Shown in pieces: positions 19,434-29,211 of a stretch of DNA of 64,000 nt. Both the position numbers and the translations under genes were made by a program. Source of the DNA: Bacillus sp. FJAT-44742 (lineage in GTDB: Bacteria; Bacillota; Bacilli; Bacillales; Marinococcaceae). The notes under the pieces were generated by a model. The model searched no databases. It was not told the origin of the DNA and saw only the letters and a program-made list of their open reading frames with translations. How positions within the stretch are numbered: the stretch's first letter is position 1; each line of letters begins with the position of its first letter. The DNA lies in NCBI RefSeq assembly GCF_002797315.1, contig NZ_KZ454936.1, positions 1,611,133 through 1,675,132 of the forward strand, given 5' to 3'.

Positions 19434-19854
19434 AGAGGCCCAAAGTGTTCTATAAGCCATGTTTTGTCCCTTTGTGCTCCTGCGGTTTATCACCTTGCAC
19501 TTAGGGGGCAATCATCTATCTGCAAAAGGAAATGCTTTTCCTTTTGCCCTTCCCTTTAGTTTAATTCCTGCAGGAAGGCGCCCCTACCATAATTTTGGGT
19601 TTCTCGCTCGCGGGGTTTACCTCGTTCCACTCTTCCCATTTCTGGCAAGACTCCGTCACTGTGGCACTTTCAGGATATTCACACCTTATTCATTTTCATG
19701 AACGTAGGTGTTTTCTCCGCCGTCAGTTCAGCTAACAGCCAAACTGCCCTGACTTATTGTTTGGTCAGGCACGAACACTACAGCCGTCTCAGGCTGTGCG
19801 AGCATGGACTTTCCTCTGCGCAAATTACGCAGCGATTGCCCGAACACTTTGAGC
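19434..19854 (-). ncRNA. rnpB: RNase P RNA, Bacillus (type B)
   Basis: The minus strand holds the conserved RNase P RNA elements in order: GTTCGGGCAATCGCTGC, GAGGAAAGTCCATGCTCGC, AAAGTGCCACAGTGACG, GTGGAACGAGGTAAACCCC, GCGAGAAACCC, GCAGATAGATGATTGCC and ACAAAACATGGCTTATAGAA. Helix P1 is formed by CAAAGTGTTC at the 5' end and GAACACTTTG at the 3' end. The length of about 420 matches type B RNAs (B. subtilis about 400). It is the catalytic RNA for tRNA 5' maturation. It lies near gpsB and ypsA as in B. subtilis. Ends are approximate. Confidence 0.97.
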
Positions 19855-19915
19855 ATCATTTTTTGTGACAGATATAAATATAACATATCCTGAAAAACAA
19901 AACAAGAGAAACCGA

Positions 19916-20317
19916 TCATTTGTTTCCCTTGGATTTGCTTACCGCTTCTTTTGATAATTGATCGGCTGCTTTGTTCTTTGTCGATGGTATCCATTTGACA
20001 AAACATAAATCCAGCTGATCGCTCAATTGTAATGCTTCTTCAAGTAAGTCCTGGTATTCGCTCTTTTTAGTGTATCTTTTTTCGAATGACTCATCAACAA
20101 GCTTTGAGTCAGTTGAAAACGAAACAACATGCCACTGATTAGCGACACAAAGCTTTAATCCTTCAATAAGGGCATAAAACTCGGCTTCGTGATTCGTGGC
20201 CTGGCCTAGTGGGATACTGTAGCGTTCCACCTCGCCATCGTTTTTTTTAACAAAGACACCTGCACCGGCAGGGCCAGGATTACCGGCGCTCGCACCATCA
20301 ATAAAAAGCTTGATCAA
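19916..20317 (-). CDS. Ribonuclease H-like protein (YpdQ type)
   Basis: A 133-aa RNase HI-fold protein. Candidate catalytic acidic residues are all visible: Asp in FIDGASAGNPG, Glu in NHEAEFYAL, Asp in STDSKLV and Asp in NKAADQLS. The start is TTG 20317, preceded by AAGGAGG. An upstream reading would run back into the nitrilase gene. If active it would cleave RNA in RNA-DNA hybrids. B. subtilis YpdQ is reported inactive, so activity here should not be assumed. Confidence 0.88.
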   Translation of the reverse strand: MIKLFIDGASAGNPGPAGAGVFVKKNDGEVERYSIPLGQATNHEAEFYALIEGLKLCVANQWHVVSFSTDSKLVDESFEKRYTKKSEYQDLLEEALQLSDQLDLCFVKWIPSTKNKAADQLSKEAVSKSKGNK

Positions 20318-20354
20318 AGAAAGTGTTTCCTCCTTACAATCCTTCTCATTCCCA

Positions 20355-21179
20355 TTAAATGATCTTTTCCCGCCAGGATTTTCCTGAAAGCCCCTGCGGA
20401 GCAAAGGAATCAGGATAATCATGAAAGTATGGAATAGAAGCCCTTGTCTTTTTTACTAATGAAAGATCCATATCAGCATACAAAATCGTTTCTTGTGTTT
20501 CTTGTGCTTTGACGAGAATGGAGCCGTCAGGGGCAGCAGCTTGTGACAAACCGCACGCTCCTTCCCCTATCCGGTTCACTCCAGCCACAAAGCAAAGGTT
20601 ATCTAGAGCCCTGCAAGGAATCTGTATTTCCCACCTGTTCTTTCCTTCCTGGCTCCATACAGAGGGGCAAATAATAAGCTCTGCTCCTTGTAAAGCAGCA
20701 GCCCTTGCTGGTTCGGGAAACTCTAGGTCATAACAAATTAGTAAAGCTATTTTTCCAAACCTTGTATCAAAGGGAGTGAAATTCCCGAAACCTGCTTTAA
20801 AGATGTGCTTTTCCTTTCCCCAAAGCATCGTCTTTTGACTTGAGAAAAATTGCTTCGTTTTCCCATCAATGAAAGAACTCGTAATGTACAAACCGCTTTC
20901 TTGCTGCTCGGGATAAGAAATAACGAGTCCTGCGTCCACTTCCCTGCTTTTCACTGCCAGTTTTTCTAAGGCAGAAGACATTCGTTCTGGGAGAGCTGCT
21001 CTGGAAAACTCATCTTGAGATAAATGGTACCCGCTTAACACGAGTTCAGGAAAAAGGATGAGGTCAGCCCCTGCTGAGGCTGCTTCCTCTATAAATTGAA
21101 TGCATTTACTTACATTTTCCTCCACTTCCCCTGGCTGCACATTCATCTGCACCATGGCAGTAGAAAGAAGCTTATTCAT
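20355..21179 (-). CDS. Carbon-nitrogen hydrolase (nitrilase superfamily)
   Basis: A 274-aa amidase of the nitrilase fold. The Glu-Lys-Cys catalytic triad is visible: [24 protein letters not shown] and [11 protein letters not shown]. The substrate is unknown; relatives hydrolyse omega-amides, N-carbamyl compounds or agmatine derivatives. The likely ATG (21179) overlaps the last codons of gpsB, so translation is probably coupled; a TTG 5 codons earlier is an alternative. It sits between gpsB and the RNase H gene. Confidence 0.9.
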   Translation of the reverse strand: MNKLLSTAMVQMNVQPGEVEENVSKCIQFIEEAASAGADLILFPELVLSGYHLSQDEFSRAALPERMSSALEKLAVKSREVDAGLVISYPEQQESGLYITSSFIDGKTKQFFSSQKTMLWGKEKHIFKAGFGNFTPFDTRFGKIALLICYDLEFPEPARAAALQGAELIICPSVWSQEGKNRWEIQIPCRALDNLCFVAGVNRIGEGACGLSQAAAPDGSILVKAQETQETILYADMDLSLVKKTRASIPYFHDYPDSFAPQGLSGKSWREKII

Positions 21180-21480
21180 ATAACTTTTTTCCAAACACTT
21201 CTTTCTCCAGGTTTGACAACCGTTTTAAAATATCATAATTAGTGCTTCCGGTAGTTTGAGCTGGCTCTTGTTTTGCTTGTTGTACAGGCCCTTCTGAAAC
21301 AGGCTGCTTTTTATACTTGCTTACTTCTTTTTCAAGCTCATCAATTCTTTCTTGAAAAGCTTCATAATCTTGAATAATGGTATCTAGGTATTGATCAACT
21401 TCATCTTTATTGTAACCTTTCATGCTTGTTTTGAATTCTTTATCTAAAATGTCTTTTGCGCTTAATTTAATTGGCTGCAT
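21172..21480 (-). CDS. gpsB: Cell division regulator GpsB
   Basis: A 102-aa DivIVA-family coiled-coil protein (B. subtilis GpsB 98 aa). The N-terminal membrane-binding domain shows [18 protein letters not shown] and [10 protein letters not shown], followed by coiled coil. A Gln/Pro-rich linker precedes the C-terminal trimerisation helix [16 protein letters not shown]. GpsB steers penicillin-binding protein PBP1 between septum and side wall. Its neighbours ypsA and rnpB are as in B. subtilis. Confidence 0.95.
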   Translation of the reverse strand: MQPIKLSAKDILDKEFKTSMKGYNKDEVDQYLDTIIQDYEAFQERIDELEKEVSKYKKQPVSEGPVQQAKQEPAQTTGSTNYDILKRLSNLEKEVFGKKLYE

Positions 21481-21586
21481 ATCGTTTCCCCCGCCCCTGT
21501 TTTAATCATAAAACGTTCACTTTATATTTTTTCAAAAGAATGAAAAAAAGTCAATTTGCTCTTTCCCTATCTTTCACAATATATCT

Positions 21587-22150
21587 TTATTCCCAATAAT
21601 CACGTAGTCTTTCATTTTCTTCCTCAACCGTTTGCTGTAGGTCATCAGGCGTAATAAAGTAAATGGGATACTCCTTATGGGCAGCTTTGATTTCAGCCGC
21701 CTTTAAGTAAAAGGAAGGCGTACCAGGCTGTTCTTCATGATAGAGGAGTAAAAGGCCGTCTGTTTTTGTAATAATAAAGTCATTTTTGGCTTTTAACTGG
21801 GCCGGACCCTCATATTCTTTTTTAGAGATGACATCAACAAAGTCAGCTGCTTCCAATAAAAGCTGGTACTGTTCTTGCTGATTCTCATTCCATATCTGCT
21901 TCTGGTTATAAAAAGGAGCCAGAATGGCCAGTTTAATATGCGGGTATTCCCTTTTCAGCTCACTCACCACTTCTCCTGCCCACAGCTCAACTCCTGGCTG
22001 TCCTGATATAACTACCCAAGTCAGTCCTTCCTCAATGAAAGAGATCAGTTTCCCTTCAAGAGTCTTTTTTATATAATGAATTTCTTTTGCATCCTGCTTA
22101 AAAATACCTAATTCATGAGGCTTATAGCCACTTACAGCTAAAACGTCCAT
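21587..22150 (-). CDS. ypsA: YpsA, SLOG-family DUF1273 protein
   Basis: A 187-aa protein of the DUF1273 group in the SLOG nucleotide-ligand fold. It shows the N-terminal VSGYKPHELGIF and the later ISGQPGVELWAGEVV, ILAPFYNQKQIWNE and YITPDDLQ-like blocks. B. subtilis YpsA is linked to cell division and oxidative stress. ATG follows CAGGAGGAG. It is upstream of gpsB. Confidence 0.92.
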   Translation of the reverse strand: MDVLAVSGYKPHELGIFKQDAKEIHYIKKTLEGKLISFIEEGLTWVVISGQPGVELWAGEVVSELKREYPHIKLAILAPFYNQKQIWNENQQEQYQLLLEAADFVDVISKKEYEGPAQLKAKNDFIITKTDGLLLLYHEEQPGTPSFYLKAAEIKAAHKEYPIYFITPDDLQQTVEEENERLRDYWE

Positions 22151-22189
22151 CCTTCTCCTCCTGAGCTTGTCTACAAAGTAAAGGAAACA

Positions 22190-22226
22190 TAACCGGCATA
22201 GTAATAAATTATGCCGGCTTGTTGGT
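22190..22226 (-). terminator. cotD terminator
   Basis: Minus-strand AAGCCGGCAT pairs with ATGCCGGTT around an 11-base AT loop, just after the cotD stop. The T run is poor. Confidence 0.6.
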
Positions 22227-22231
22227 ATGAC

Positions 22232-22666
22232 TTAAAAAAACTTTGGCCTAGTATGGCATTTAGGTGCAGGCATATGGGCTCCAGCTACTTGTGGTCCCAT
22301 TGGTCCTTTTTTCCCTGGCATGTGGGCTCCAGCTACCTGTGGTCCCATCATCCCTGGTCCTGGCATGTGAGCGCCAGCTACTTGCGGTCCCATCATCCCT
22401 GGTCCTGGCATATGGGCGCCGGCTACTTGAGGGCCAGGCGCACCCGGTCCGGCAACAAAATGCTGATGAGTAATTTGATCTACCGCAGATTCAGTATGCG
22501 GGAACGAATGAAGATGCTTATAGTTATGATGCGTTACATTCTTTGTGTGGCTTGGGTGCACTTCTGGAACAATATACTCACAGCAATGATGTTTTACATG
22601 ACACTTGGTTGGATGCATAACAGTCGGCAAAACTTTTGGTCTTGGTCTGTGGTGTCTTCCAAACAT
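22232..22666 (-). CDS. cotD: CotD-like spore coat protein with C-terminal repeats
   Basis: A 144-aa spore coat protein. The N-terminal half matches CotD in its His/Cys-rich style: VMHPTKCHVKHHCCEYIVPE, KNVTHHNYKHLHSFPHTES and DQITHQHFVAGPGAPG. B. subtilis CotD is only about 75 aa; this version adds a Gly/Met/Pro tail of repeated GPQVAGAHMPGPGMM units. ATG follows AGGAGGT. A SigK-like promoter candidate lies upstream. The position beside ypsA and yprB matches B. subtilis. Confidence 0.93.
   Translation of the reverse strand: MFGRHHRPRPKVLPTVMHPTKCHVKHHCCEYIVPEVHPSHTKNVTHHNYKHLHSFPHTESAVDQITHQHFVAGPGAPGPQVAGAHMPGPGMMGPQVAGAHMPGPGMMGPQVAGAHMPGKKGPMGPQVAGAHMPAPKCHTRPKFF
22270..22441 (-). repeat. 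45-bp in-frame tandem repeat in cotD
   Basis: Four copies with periods of 45, 45 and 48 bases encode GPQVAGAHMP plus a variable PGPGMM, PGKKGPM or PAPK extension. The copies keep the reading frame, so the tail can expand or shrink. Confidence 0.85.
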
Positions 22667-22697
22667 GTTTAATTGACCTCCTATATCAAGTTACTAT

Positions 22698-22727
22698 CAA
22701 CCTATGTAGGAGCCGGTGAACTTGTAC
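22698..22727 (-). promoter_or_regulatory. Candidate SigK promoter of cotD
   Basis: CATAGGTTG resembles the mother-cell SigK -10 (CATAnnnTA), with an AC-containing -35 (GTACA) about 16 bases upstream. It lies about 35 bases before the cotD start. cotD is SigK-controlled in B. subtilis. Confidence 0.4.
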
Positions 22728-22899
22728 TAGGGAATTCACCTAATTTCAACACTTTCTTCATTCGCTCAGCGACAAAAACTACGTTTTTCCCTAAAAATTG
22801 ACTTTTCTTTGTCAATTAAAGAATGATTAAAGGGAAATAACACTTTTTTTGCGCTTACCCGGGAAATATCAAGGGACTTGCCTCCAAAATATTTCCTTG

Positions 22900-24186
22900 C
22901 TACCCCTTTTTTATTTTTCCTTCAAGCCTGTTGATCCGTTTCGTAAATTCCTCATTATTGCCCAGTGCCTTATGACTTTTTACAATTCGCTGTCTTTCCT
23001 TCCAATATTCAAGGGAGCGGCGGGTATAATAAAGAGCCTTTTCATAGTCTTTTCTGTTATGCTCGTAAATTTTTGCAAGCTCTATAGAGGCTTCTGAGAC
23101 AAAGAGCCCTTTACGGTCCTCTACCTTGTGGAAATAATACACTGCGTTTTCCAGGTCTTTTTTCTTTTTATAAAGCTTTCCAAGGTAATATAAAGCTTCA
23201 GCATTTTCGCCTCTGCTGAATGTTTCTGCTTTATGGAAGCATTGTATCGCGCGGTCGATATTTCCTGTACTCTCATGCCAGCGTCCAATTTCCAATGCCT
23301 CACGTTGATCCGATCCCTTACTGATTATTCGCTTGGAAATATCAATATACAGAGATATTAAAGATAAAACATCCCACTCATTGTGAGTCAGGATCCCTTT
23401 TATAATCTCTGGGTGCCCTTCTTGTAAATAGTCAAAATACAGCATTGGAGCAAGGTATCCAGGAGTATCATCCAGCCTTTTGAATTGCAGGATTTCTTTT
23501 TCAACCTGAGACAGCTTACATGATTCGAGAGTATGCTTAAAAAGCCTCCTCACTCCATGTAAAAGATCATAATGCCCAAAGGAAGGCAGCTTTGGAACCT
23601 CATTTCTGACAAATGTATGTCTCGTTTTTACTTGAGGCCAGTCAAAGGACTTGCCATTATAGGTAACCAGATGATCTAATGAGGACACTTCACTCAGGAA
23701 CGTATGGTACAAAGCAACCTCCGCTTCCGGTCCAGGGAGAAAGTACTGTTTGACTATGACCTGGTCCTTTTGGACGCATGCTGTCCCTAAAAGAAAGATA
23801 GTATTTCCCGCTCCACCGCTTAAGCCTGTCGTTTCCGTATCAAAAAATAAAAGCTCTTCAGGATTCATAAAAGAAGGATTCAAAGGGTGCTCATATGCTG
23901 TCGTCTTCCACTGCTGAAAAACATCATACAATTCTTTAAACTGATATTTTCCATGGAAATGAGACAACGGATAGACAACCGTCCGTAACAGCATGTATTC
24001 CCCATCCAAAAAACGAGGATACGTATCAAATCTCTCCCATATTTCCCGGTGAGAGACTTCCTTTTTTTCCTTATCCTCCTTGTCGGTTTCTTCAGGAGGG
24101 AAAACAGTCCGCTGCTTATCTTTGCTATTTATTTCTTTGGCACCAAGATGAGATTGCATTCTTTTCAACTTGTTTTTAAGACCCAT
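22900..24186 (-). CDS. mrfB: MrfB/YprB DNA repair exonuclease
   Basis: A 428-aa protein with a DEDD-type 3'-5' exonuclease domain (FDTETTGLSGGAGNTIFLLG, LVTYNGKSFDWPQVKTRH, HNEWDVLSLI) followed by TPR-like repeats in the C-terminal third. B. subtilis YprB (MrfB) acts with the helicase MrfA in a UvrA-independent repair pathway for mitomycin C damage. It overlaps the end of yprA by 11 bases, indicating translational coupling. Confidence 0.93.
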   Translation of the reverse strand: MGLKNKLKRMQSHLGAKEINSKDKQRTVFPPEETDKEDKEKKEVSHREIWERFDTYPRFLDGEYMLLRTVVYPLSHFHGKYQFKELYDVFQQWKTTAYEHPLNPSFMNPEELLFFDTETTGLSGGAGNTIFLLGTACVQKDQVIVKQYFLPGPEAEVALYHTFLSEVSSLDHLVTYNGKSFDWPQVKTRHTFVRNEVPKLPSFGHYDLLHGVRRLFKHTLESCKLSQVEKEILQFKRLDDTPGYLAPMLYFDYLQEGHPEIIKGILTHNEWDVLSLISLYIDISKRIISKGSDQREALEIGRWHESTGNIDRAIQCFHKAETFSRGENAEALYYLGKLYKKKKDLENAVYYFHKVEDRKGLFVSEASIELAKIYEHNRKDYEKALYYTRRSLEYWKERQRIVKSHKALGNNEEFTKRINRLEGKIKKG

Positions 24187-26467
24187 TGATGCCCTCCTTG
24201 AGCAGTAAATTCAGTAAACGAAGAGTGAAATTTTTGGAATCTTCCCCAAGGTTTAAATCTGAGCCGACACAGGATGGGCATCCGCTTTCACAAGGACAGG
24301 CCTTAATCAGCACCCTGCATTCTTGAAGAATCGTGTCAAAATCCTTATATACCTGGTCAGACAAACCGATACCTCCAGGATAACGATCATATAAAAAAAT
24401 GGTTGGAAGCTCTGAATGAGTAGCTTTCATTTGAGGAACAACATGCAGGTCACTTTGGTCGCACATGACATGTACAGGAGCAACGTGCCTTAATACATTC
24501 GCTGTCCCCATCAGCCCCTGTTCCAACGGTTCCCTTCCAAATTTTTCCAAAACATTTTTTGAAAAGCTTACCCAGCAGGAACTGGTATGAAGCTCCTCCT
24601 CAGGCAGATGAATGGGGCCCGAACCAATATTTTCAAAGGTGGAAAGCTTAATTTTCTTAAAAATGGTTGCTTTGGCGTTCACCATCACATCCCCAAATCC
24701 GCTTTCAAAAGAAGGAGAGAGAGAGTTTTTATCCATTTCCAGCACCTTGAGCTCAACAGCTAAATTTGCGTCTGTATAATACTCAACCTGTACTTCTCTA
24801 ACATAAGCTTTCTTTTCTTCCCAGTCTAATTCTTCTACTTGGTATTGAACCCCTTGATGAAGATAAATGGCTTCATCATGGAGCAGAGTCATTGCGCTGA
24901 AACGATCCATTTCCCCAATCACTTTCACATTTGCCACATCAGACTGGTCAATAATAATGACGTTTTCCTGGGAAGCCGAGCGCAGACTGATTCCGTGTGC
25001 CGGAAAAGTGTCATTCATCCAGTACCATTTCTTACCCCGGTGGTGAAGGACCTGCTCTTCTTCCAAGTATTCAAGAACCTCTTCAATTTCCACGCCATCA
25101 AAGGTTTCTCCTTCCTGAAATGGAAGCTCAAAAGCCCCGCATTTCAAGTGGTCTACCAATATAACAAGGTTATCTGGGTGAATGCGGGCGGTCTCCGGAC
25201 TTTTTTCAAAAAAGTAATCAGGATGCTGAAGAATGTACTGATCCATCGGTGTGGAACTTCCCACAAGAAGAATCAAGGATTCATCCTTCCGTCTGCCTGC
25301 TCGGCCTGCCTGCTGCCAGGCACTGGCAATGGTTCCCGGGTATCCAGTCATGATACAAACTTGAAGCTGACCAATATCGACACCTAGTTCCAGGGCGTTC
25401 GTACTCACTACTCCCATAATTTCTCCCTGGCGAAGACCATGTTCGATTTCCCGCCTTTGTTTCGGCAGGTAACCTCCTCTGTAGCCACGGATCGTTTTCG
25501 GTCCCAGCTGCTTTTTCACCAGCTCCTGGAGATGACTTAAAATAATTTCCACTCTGACCCTGCTTTTGGCAAACACAATCGTTTGAATTTTTTCTTTTAA
25601 AAACATGGCTGCCAGCCTGTTCACCTCAGAAGTAGCACCTTTGCGAAGATTAAGAGCTTCGTTGACTACGGGAGGATTGTAAAAAACGAAGTGTTTTTTC
25701 CCCCTTGGCGCTCCATTATTATTTATAAGAGCCGTCGGTTTTCCAGTTAATGTTTCAGCAAGCTCCTTTGGGTTGGAAATGGTTGCGGACGTACTGATAA
25801 ATACAGGGTCGCTGCCATAGTAGTTCGCAATTCTCTTTAAGCGTCGGATGACATTTGCTACGTGACTTCCGAACACCCCTCTGTACGTGTGAAGTTCATC
25901 GATGACAATATACTTGAGGTTCTCAAATAACGATACCCACTTTGTGTGATGAGGAAGCATCGCTGAATGTAGCATATCAGGATTGGTAATCACGACATGA
26001 CCGGCTTTCCTTATAATCTGGCGGATATTGGGGGCCGTATCACCATCATAGGTATAGCTTTTAATTTGCACGCCCATTTCATCAATGATCTCATTAATTT
26101 CACTCTTTTGATCCTGGGCAAGTGCTTTTGTTGGAAAAATATATAACGCCCGGTTGTCTTCATTGTCAAGAATCGATTGAAGAACAGGAAGATTGTAGCA
26201 CAGTGTTTTTCCTGAAGCTGTCGGAGTCACCGCCACAAAATTTTCACCTTCTGTAACCGCCTTGTCATAAGCTGATTTTTGATGAGTATATAGCTGGGTA
26301 ATTCCTCTGTTTACCAGCGCTTTTTTTAACCTTGGATCAATGGTTTGGGGAAAATCTTCCGTTTGGGCCGGAGTTTCATCAATCGTATGCCAGTAGGCAA
26401 TGTTTTCACTAATTTCTTTTGTCTGTTTCATATATGTGATTAATTCACGTAATGTTTGTTTTCTCAT
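24176..26467 (-). CDS. mrfA: MrfA/YprA DEAD-like DNA helicase
   Basis: A 763-aa superfamily 2 helicase (B. subtilis about 749). Walker A-like TPTASGKTLCYNLP, DELH box in IVIDELHTYRGVFG, SAT motif in FISTSATISNP, and motif VI QQAGRAGRRKDES are present. The C terminus has the four-cysteine cluster CPCESGCPSC, as in MrfA. It partners MrfB in repair of mitomycin-induced crosslinks or adducts. ATG follows GAGGTGAG. Confidence 0.95.
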   Translation of the reverse strand: MRKQTLRELITYMKQTKEISENIAYWHTIDETPAQTEDFPQTIDPRLKKALVNRGITQLYTHQKSAYDKAVTEGENFVAVTPTASGKTLCYNLPVLQSILDNEDNRALYIFPTKALAQDQKSEINEIIDEMGVQIKSYTYDGDTAPNIRQIIRKAGHVVITNPDMLHSAMLPHHTKWVSLFENLKYIVIDELHTYRGVFGSHVANVIRRLKRIANYYGSDPVFISTSATISNPKELAETLTGKPTALINNNGAPRGKKHFVFYNPPVVNEALNLRKGATSEVNRLAAMFLKEKIQTIVFAKSRVRVEIILSHLQELVKKQLGPKTIRGYRGGYLPKQRREIEHGLRQGEIMGVVSTNALELGVDIGQLQVCIMTGYPGTIASAWQQAGRAGRRKDESLILLVGSSTPMDQYILQHPDYFFEKSPETARIHPDNLVILVDHLKCGAFELPFQEGETFDGVEIEEVLEYLEEEQVLHHRGKKWYWMNDTFPAHGISLRSASQENVIIIDQSDVANVKVIGEMDRFSAMTLLHDEAIYLHQGVQYQVEELDWEEKKAYVREVQVEYYTDANLAVELKVLEMDKNSLSPSFESGFGDVMVNAKATIFKKIKLSTFENIGSGPIHLPEEELHTSSCWVSFSKNVLEKFGREPLEQGLMGTANVLRHVAPVHVMCDQSDLHVVPQMKATHSELPTIFLYDRYPGGIGLSDQVYKDFDTILQECRVLIKACPCESGCPSCVGSDLNLGEDSKNFTLRLLNLLLKEGINGS

Positions 26468-26616
26468 ATACCGCTCACCTCTAATGCTTTTATTGTAGCG
26501 AATATATGTTTGACTTTCTATGAAAAAAATCTTAATCTACCGATCTTTTTCTATATTGATTCTCTAAAACAAAAAAAAGCCGCCCATCTTAGCATTTCCA
26601 CTAAGCAAGCGTCTTT

Positions 26617-26829
26617 TTATGATGGATTTCTAGTTTTGTTCATTGCTGTCTTCATTCTTATCGTTCTTGGACCTTTCTCTTTTTCTATATGAGAAAGCTG
26701 TTTTATTCCTATTCTTTCTTCATAAAGAGTAAGTAATTCTTGATTGTTCAGCCGAATGAGCAGGTCACGGGGTATACCGCAAAAGATTTCAAGGGAAGAA
26801 ACCATATCTTCACGCTGGATCGTTTTCAC
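26617..26829 (-). CDS. Small BH0509-like protein
   Basis: A 70-aa protein starting at GTG with AGGAGG 7 bases upstream. The N-terminal 40 residues (REDMVSSLEIFCGIPRDLLI, then a Leu-Tyr-rich helix) resemble short BH0509-type proteins of bacilli. Function is unknown. The basic tail may be extra. Confidence 0.6.
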   Translation of the reverse strand: MKTIQREDMVSSLEIFCGIPRDLLIRLNNQELLTLYEERIGIKQLSHIEKEKGPRTIRMKTAMNKTRNPS

Positions 26830-26958
26830 CTTTTCGCCTCCTATGAAAATTTTTCCTCCTGTCTCATTCTACTCCCCTAAACAACAGAATATTCTGATAT
26901 CTATAAGCGGGATTGCCCTAAGGAGCGGCACGCATCCAACCCCTTAGGAAATACCACA

Positions 26959-29031
26959 TTAATCTTTGGTAATCATCTTGATTCCTTCTTCCACAGAAGT
27001 TATTGGTTGTTTACAGACAAAGTCTTCACAAACATACAACGTGGGCTTTTCATTGTCAGGTTCAAAATCCCGAATAAAGGGGACAACTTCTCCTAAAGGC
27101 TCTTTTTGTCCAACGATATGAAAGGTAGATTCAGGATGATAATTTTGCTGCAGCTCTTTAATTAATGGCTCATAGTCCTCTTTTCTCTCCCCGGTAAAAA
27201 GCACTATTTCCTTCATCGGCATCCTAGGAAGGAGAACGCTTATCATAAAGTAAGCATGACCGGCTGGGTACCTGGCTAGGGATGGGGCGAAACTTTCCTG
27301 AAACTCACTTACGATTTTCTCGTAAGTTGTTTCCCCGGTCAGTCTGGCAAGCCTGAGGAATTGTACCGCTGCTACGCTTCCACCTGCCGGCATTGCTCCA
27401 TCATACATTTCTTTAGGGTTTACAAGAAGCTGTTCCTGATCTTTTCCATAAAAGAAGAAACCACCGTTTTCATCATCCCAGAATAATTCAATCATGTCAT
27501 CCGCAAGCTGTTTGCTTTTGGCCAGCCATTGGAGTTGCTGGGTTGATTCATACAGTTCAATATAACCCCATAGTAGATTAGCGTAGTCTTCGATAAAACC
27601 AAAATTAGCTGTTTCGCCGTCTTTATATCGAACCATCAGACGACCATATTCAAATAAATTCTCATCAAGAAAGACAGCTGCTTCCTGAGCTGACTTTGTA
27701 TATTTACTTTCTCCAAAAGCACGTCCAGCTTTCGCCAAGGCTGCAATCATCAGACCGTTCCAGGAGGTCAGTATCTTATCATCTTTGTGGGGCCGGACTC
27801 TTTTGTTCCGATGTTCAAAGAGAGTTTTTCGAGCTATTTTCAGTCTTTCATTTACTTCCTCTTTACTGATGTTATATTCATCTGCTAGATATTGAGGATC
27901 AAACCGACGACTGTTAGGAATTGACTTTCCTTCAAAATTCCCTTCCTTTGTTATATCATAAGCGTTACAAAACAGTTTTCCCTCTTCCACCCCTAGTACG
28001 TCTATCACTTCCTTTGGCGTCCAGACATAAAATTTCCCTTCCACTCCTTCAGAATCCGCATCTTCTGCCGAATGAAAGGCTCCTTCTTCTCCTTTCATGT
28101 CCCTTAGGACATAAGAAAGAATATTCTCGGCAGCTTCTTTGAAAAGGTCTTGTTTATTCAATTGCCATGTTTCAATATAAGCAGAGGCAAGAAGAGCGTT
28201 ATCATAAAGCATTTTTTCAAAATGTGGTACAAGCCACTTTTCATCAACAGAGTAACGGGAAAATCCTCCGCCTAAGTGATCATGAATGCCCCCTCTGTAA
28301 ATGTTTTCTAAAGTTTTTTCTGTCATTTCAAGGGCTTTTTTCTCTCCTGATTGTTTATAATACATTAGTAAATATAAGAAATTCTGTGGAGATGGGAACT
28401 TAGGAGGAGCTGAAAACCCGCCATTCACAGGATCATACTTGCTTTCTAGCTGCCTGTAGGCATTATGAATAACGCTTTCTGGAACTGTTGCTTTGCGAAG
28501 GATTTCCTGGTTTTTTTGAAGAGCTTCTACTGCCTGTTTCCCGATTCGATTCACTTTTCCAGGATTGTTTTTGAAGATATCCGAAAGCTGTGTAATGACA
28601 TCAATGAACCCCGGCCGTCCGTACCTTGATTCTTTGGGGAAATAAGTGCCTGCGTAAAAAGGTGTCTGATCTGGATTTAAAAAAACATTTAGCGGCCAGC
28701 CTCCACGTCCTGCCATGGATTGACATACACTCATGTATATGGAATCAAGGTCAGGTCGTTCTTCACGATCAACCTTAATTGATATAAAATGATCATTTAA
28801 CAGTGCTGCCAACGCTTCATCTTCAAAACTCTCACGCTCCATAACATGACACCAATGACACGTGGAATATCCTATGCTTAAGAACACAGGCTTGTTTTCT
28901 TTCTTCGCTTTTTCAAAAGCTTCCTCGCCCCACGGATACCAGTCCACAGGATTGTAGGCATGCTGTTGTAAATAAGGGGATTTCTCATGGATCAGGCGGT
29001 TCGGTGTCCGGTTTTCGCTGTTTGTATTCAT
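26959..29031 (-). CDS. YyaL-type thioredoxin-domain protein (DUF255)
   Basis: A 690-aa cytosolic protein of the DUF255/spermatogenesis-associated 20 family. The N-terminal thioredoxin-like domain carries a redox pair in [16 protein letters not shown]. The remainder is an alpha/alpha barrel like N-acylglucosamine 2-epimerases ([20 protein letters not shown]). A start ATG follows GGGAGG. The biochemical function of the family is not known. The homologue in B. subtilis is YyaL. Confidence 0.92.
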   Translation of the reverse strand: MNTNSENRTPNRLIHEKSPYLQQHAYNPVDWYPWGEEAFEKAKKENKPVFLSIGYSTCHWCHVMERESFEDEALAALLNDHFISIKVDREERPDLDSIYMSVCQSMAGRGGWPLNVFLNPDQTPFYAGTYFPKESRYGRPGFIDVITQLSDIFKNNPGKVNRIGKQAVEALQKNQEILRKATVPESVIHNAYRQLESKYDPVNGGFSAPPKFPSPQNFLYLLMYYKQSGEKKALEMTEKTLENIYRGGIHDHLGGGFSRYSVDEKWLVPHFEKMLYDNALLASAYIETWQLNKQDLFKEAAENILSYVLRDMKGEEGAFHSAEDADSEGVEGKFYVWTPKEVIDVLGVEEGKLFCNAYDITKEGNFEGKSIPNSRRFDPQYLADEYNISKEEVNERLKIARKTLFEHRNKRVRPHKDDKILTSWNGLMIAALAKAGRAFGESKYTKSAQEAAVFLDENLFEYGRLMVRYKDGETANFGFIEDYANLLWGYIELYESTQQLQWLAKSKQLADDMIELFWDDENGGFFFYGKDQEQLLVNPKEMYDGAMPAGGSVAAVQFLRLARLTGETTYEKIVSEFQESFAPSLARYPAGHAYFMISVLLPRMPMKEIVLFTGERKEDYEPLIKELQQNYHPESTFHIVGQKEPLGEVVPFIRDFEPDNEKPTLYVCEDFVCKQPITSVEEGIKMITKD

Positions 29032-29211
29032 AAATACCTCCCGATGTCTTCATAGTTTTATTTTCTTTACCCTTGGCTGGACCCTTTTTAAAACAAAAAA
29101 GAGCCACTCTCTCATCTTGTAATAAGACAGCAGCGGTTCAAATTCCCCTTCCTTTCATGGAAGGGCTTAATTTATAGATATATTACATTTAGAATTATTT
29201 CTTCCCTTTCC

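Noticed and set aside
22211-22672. Long plus-strand frame opposite cotD
   Set aside because: It mirrors the cotD repeats, is rich in Trp/His from the antisense of Pro/Gly codons, and lacks a ribosome site.
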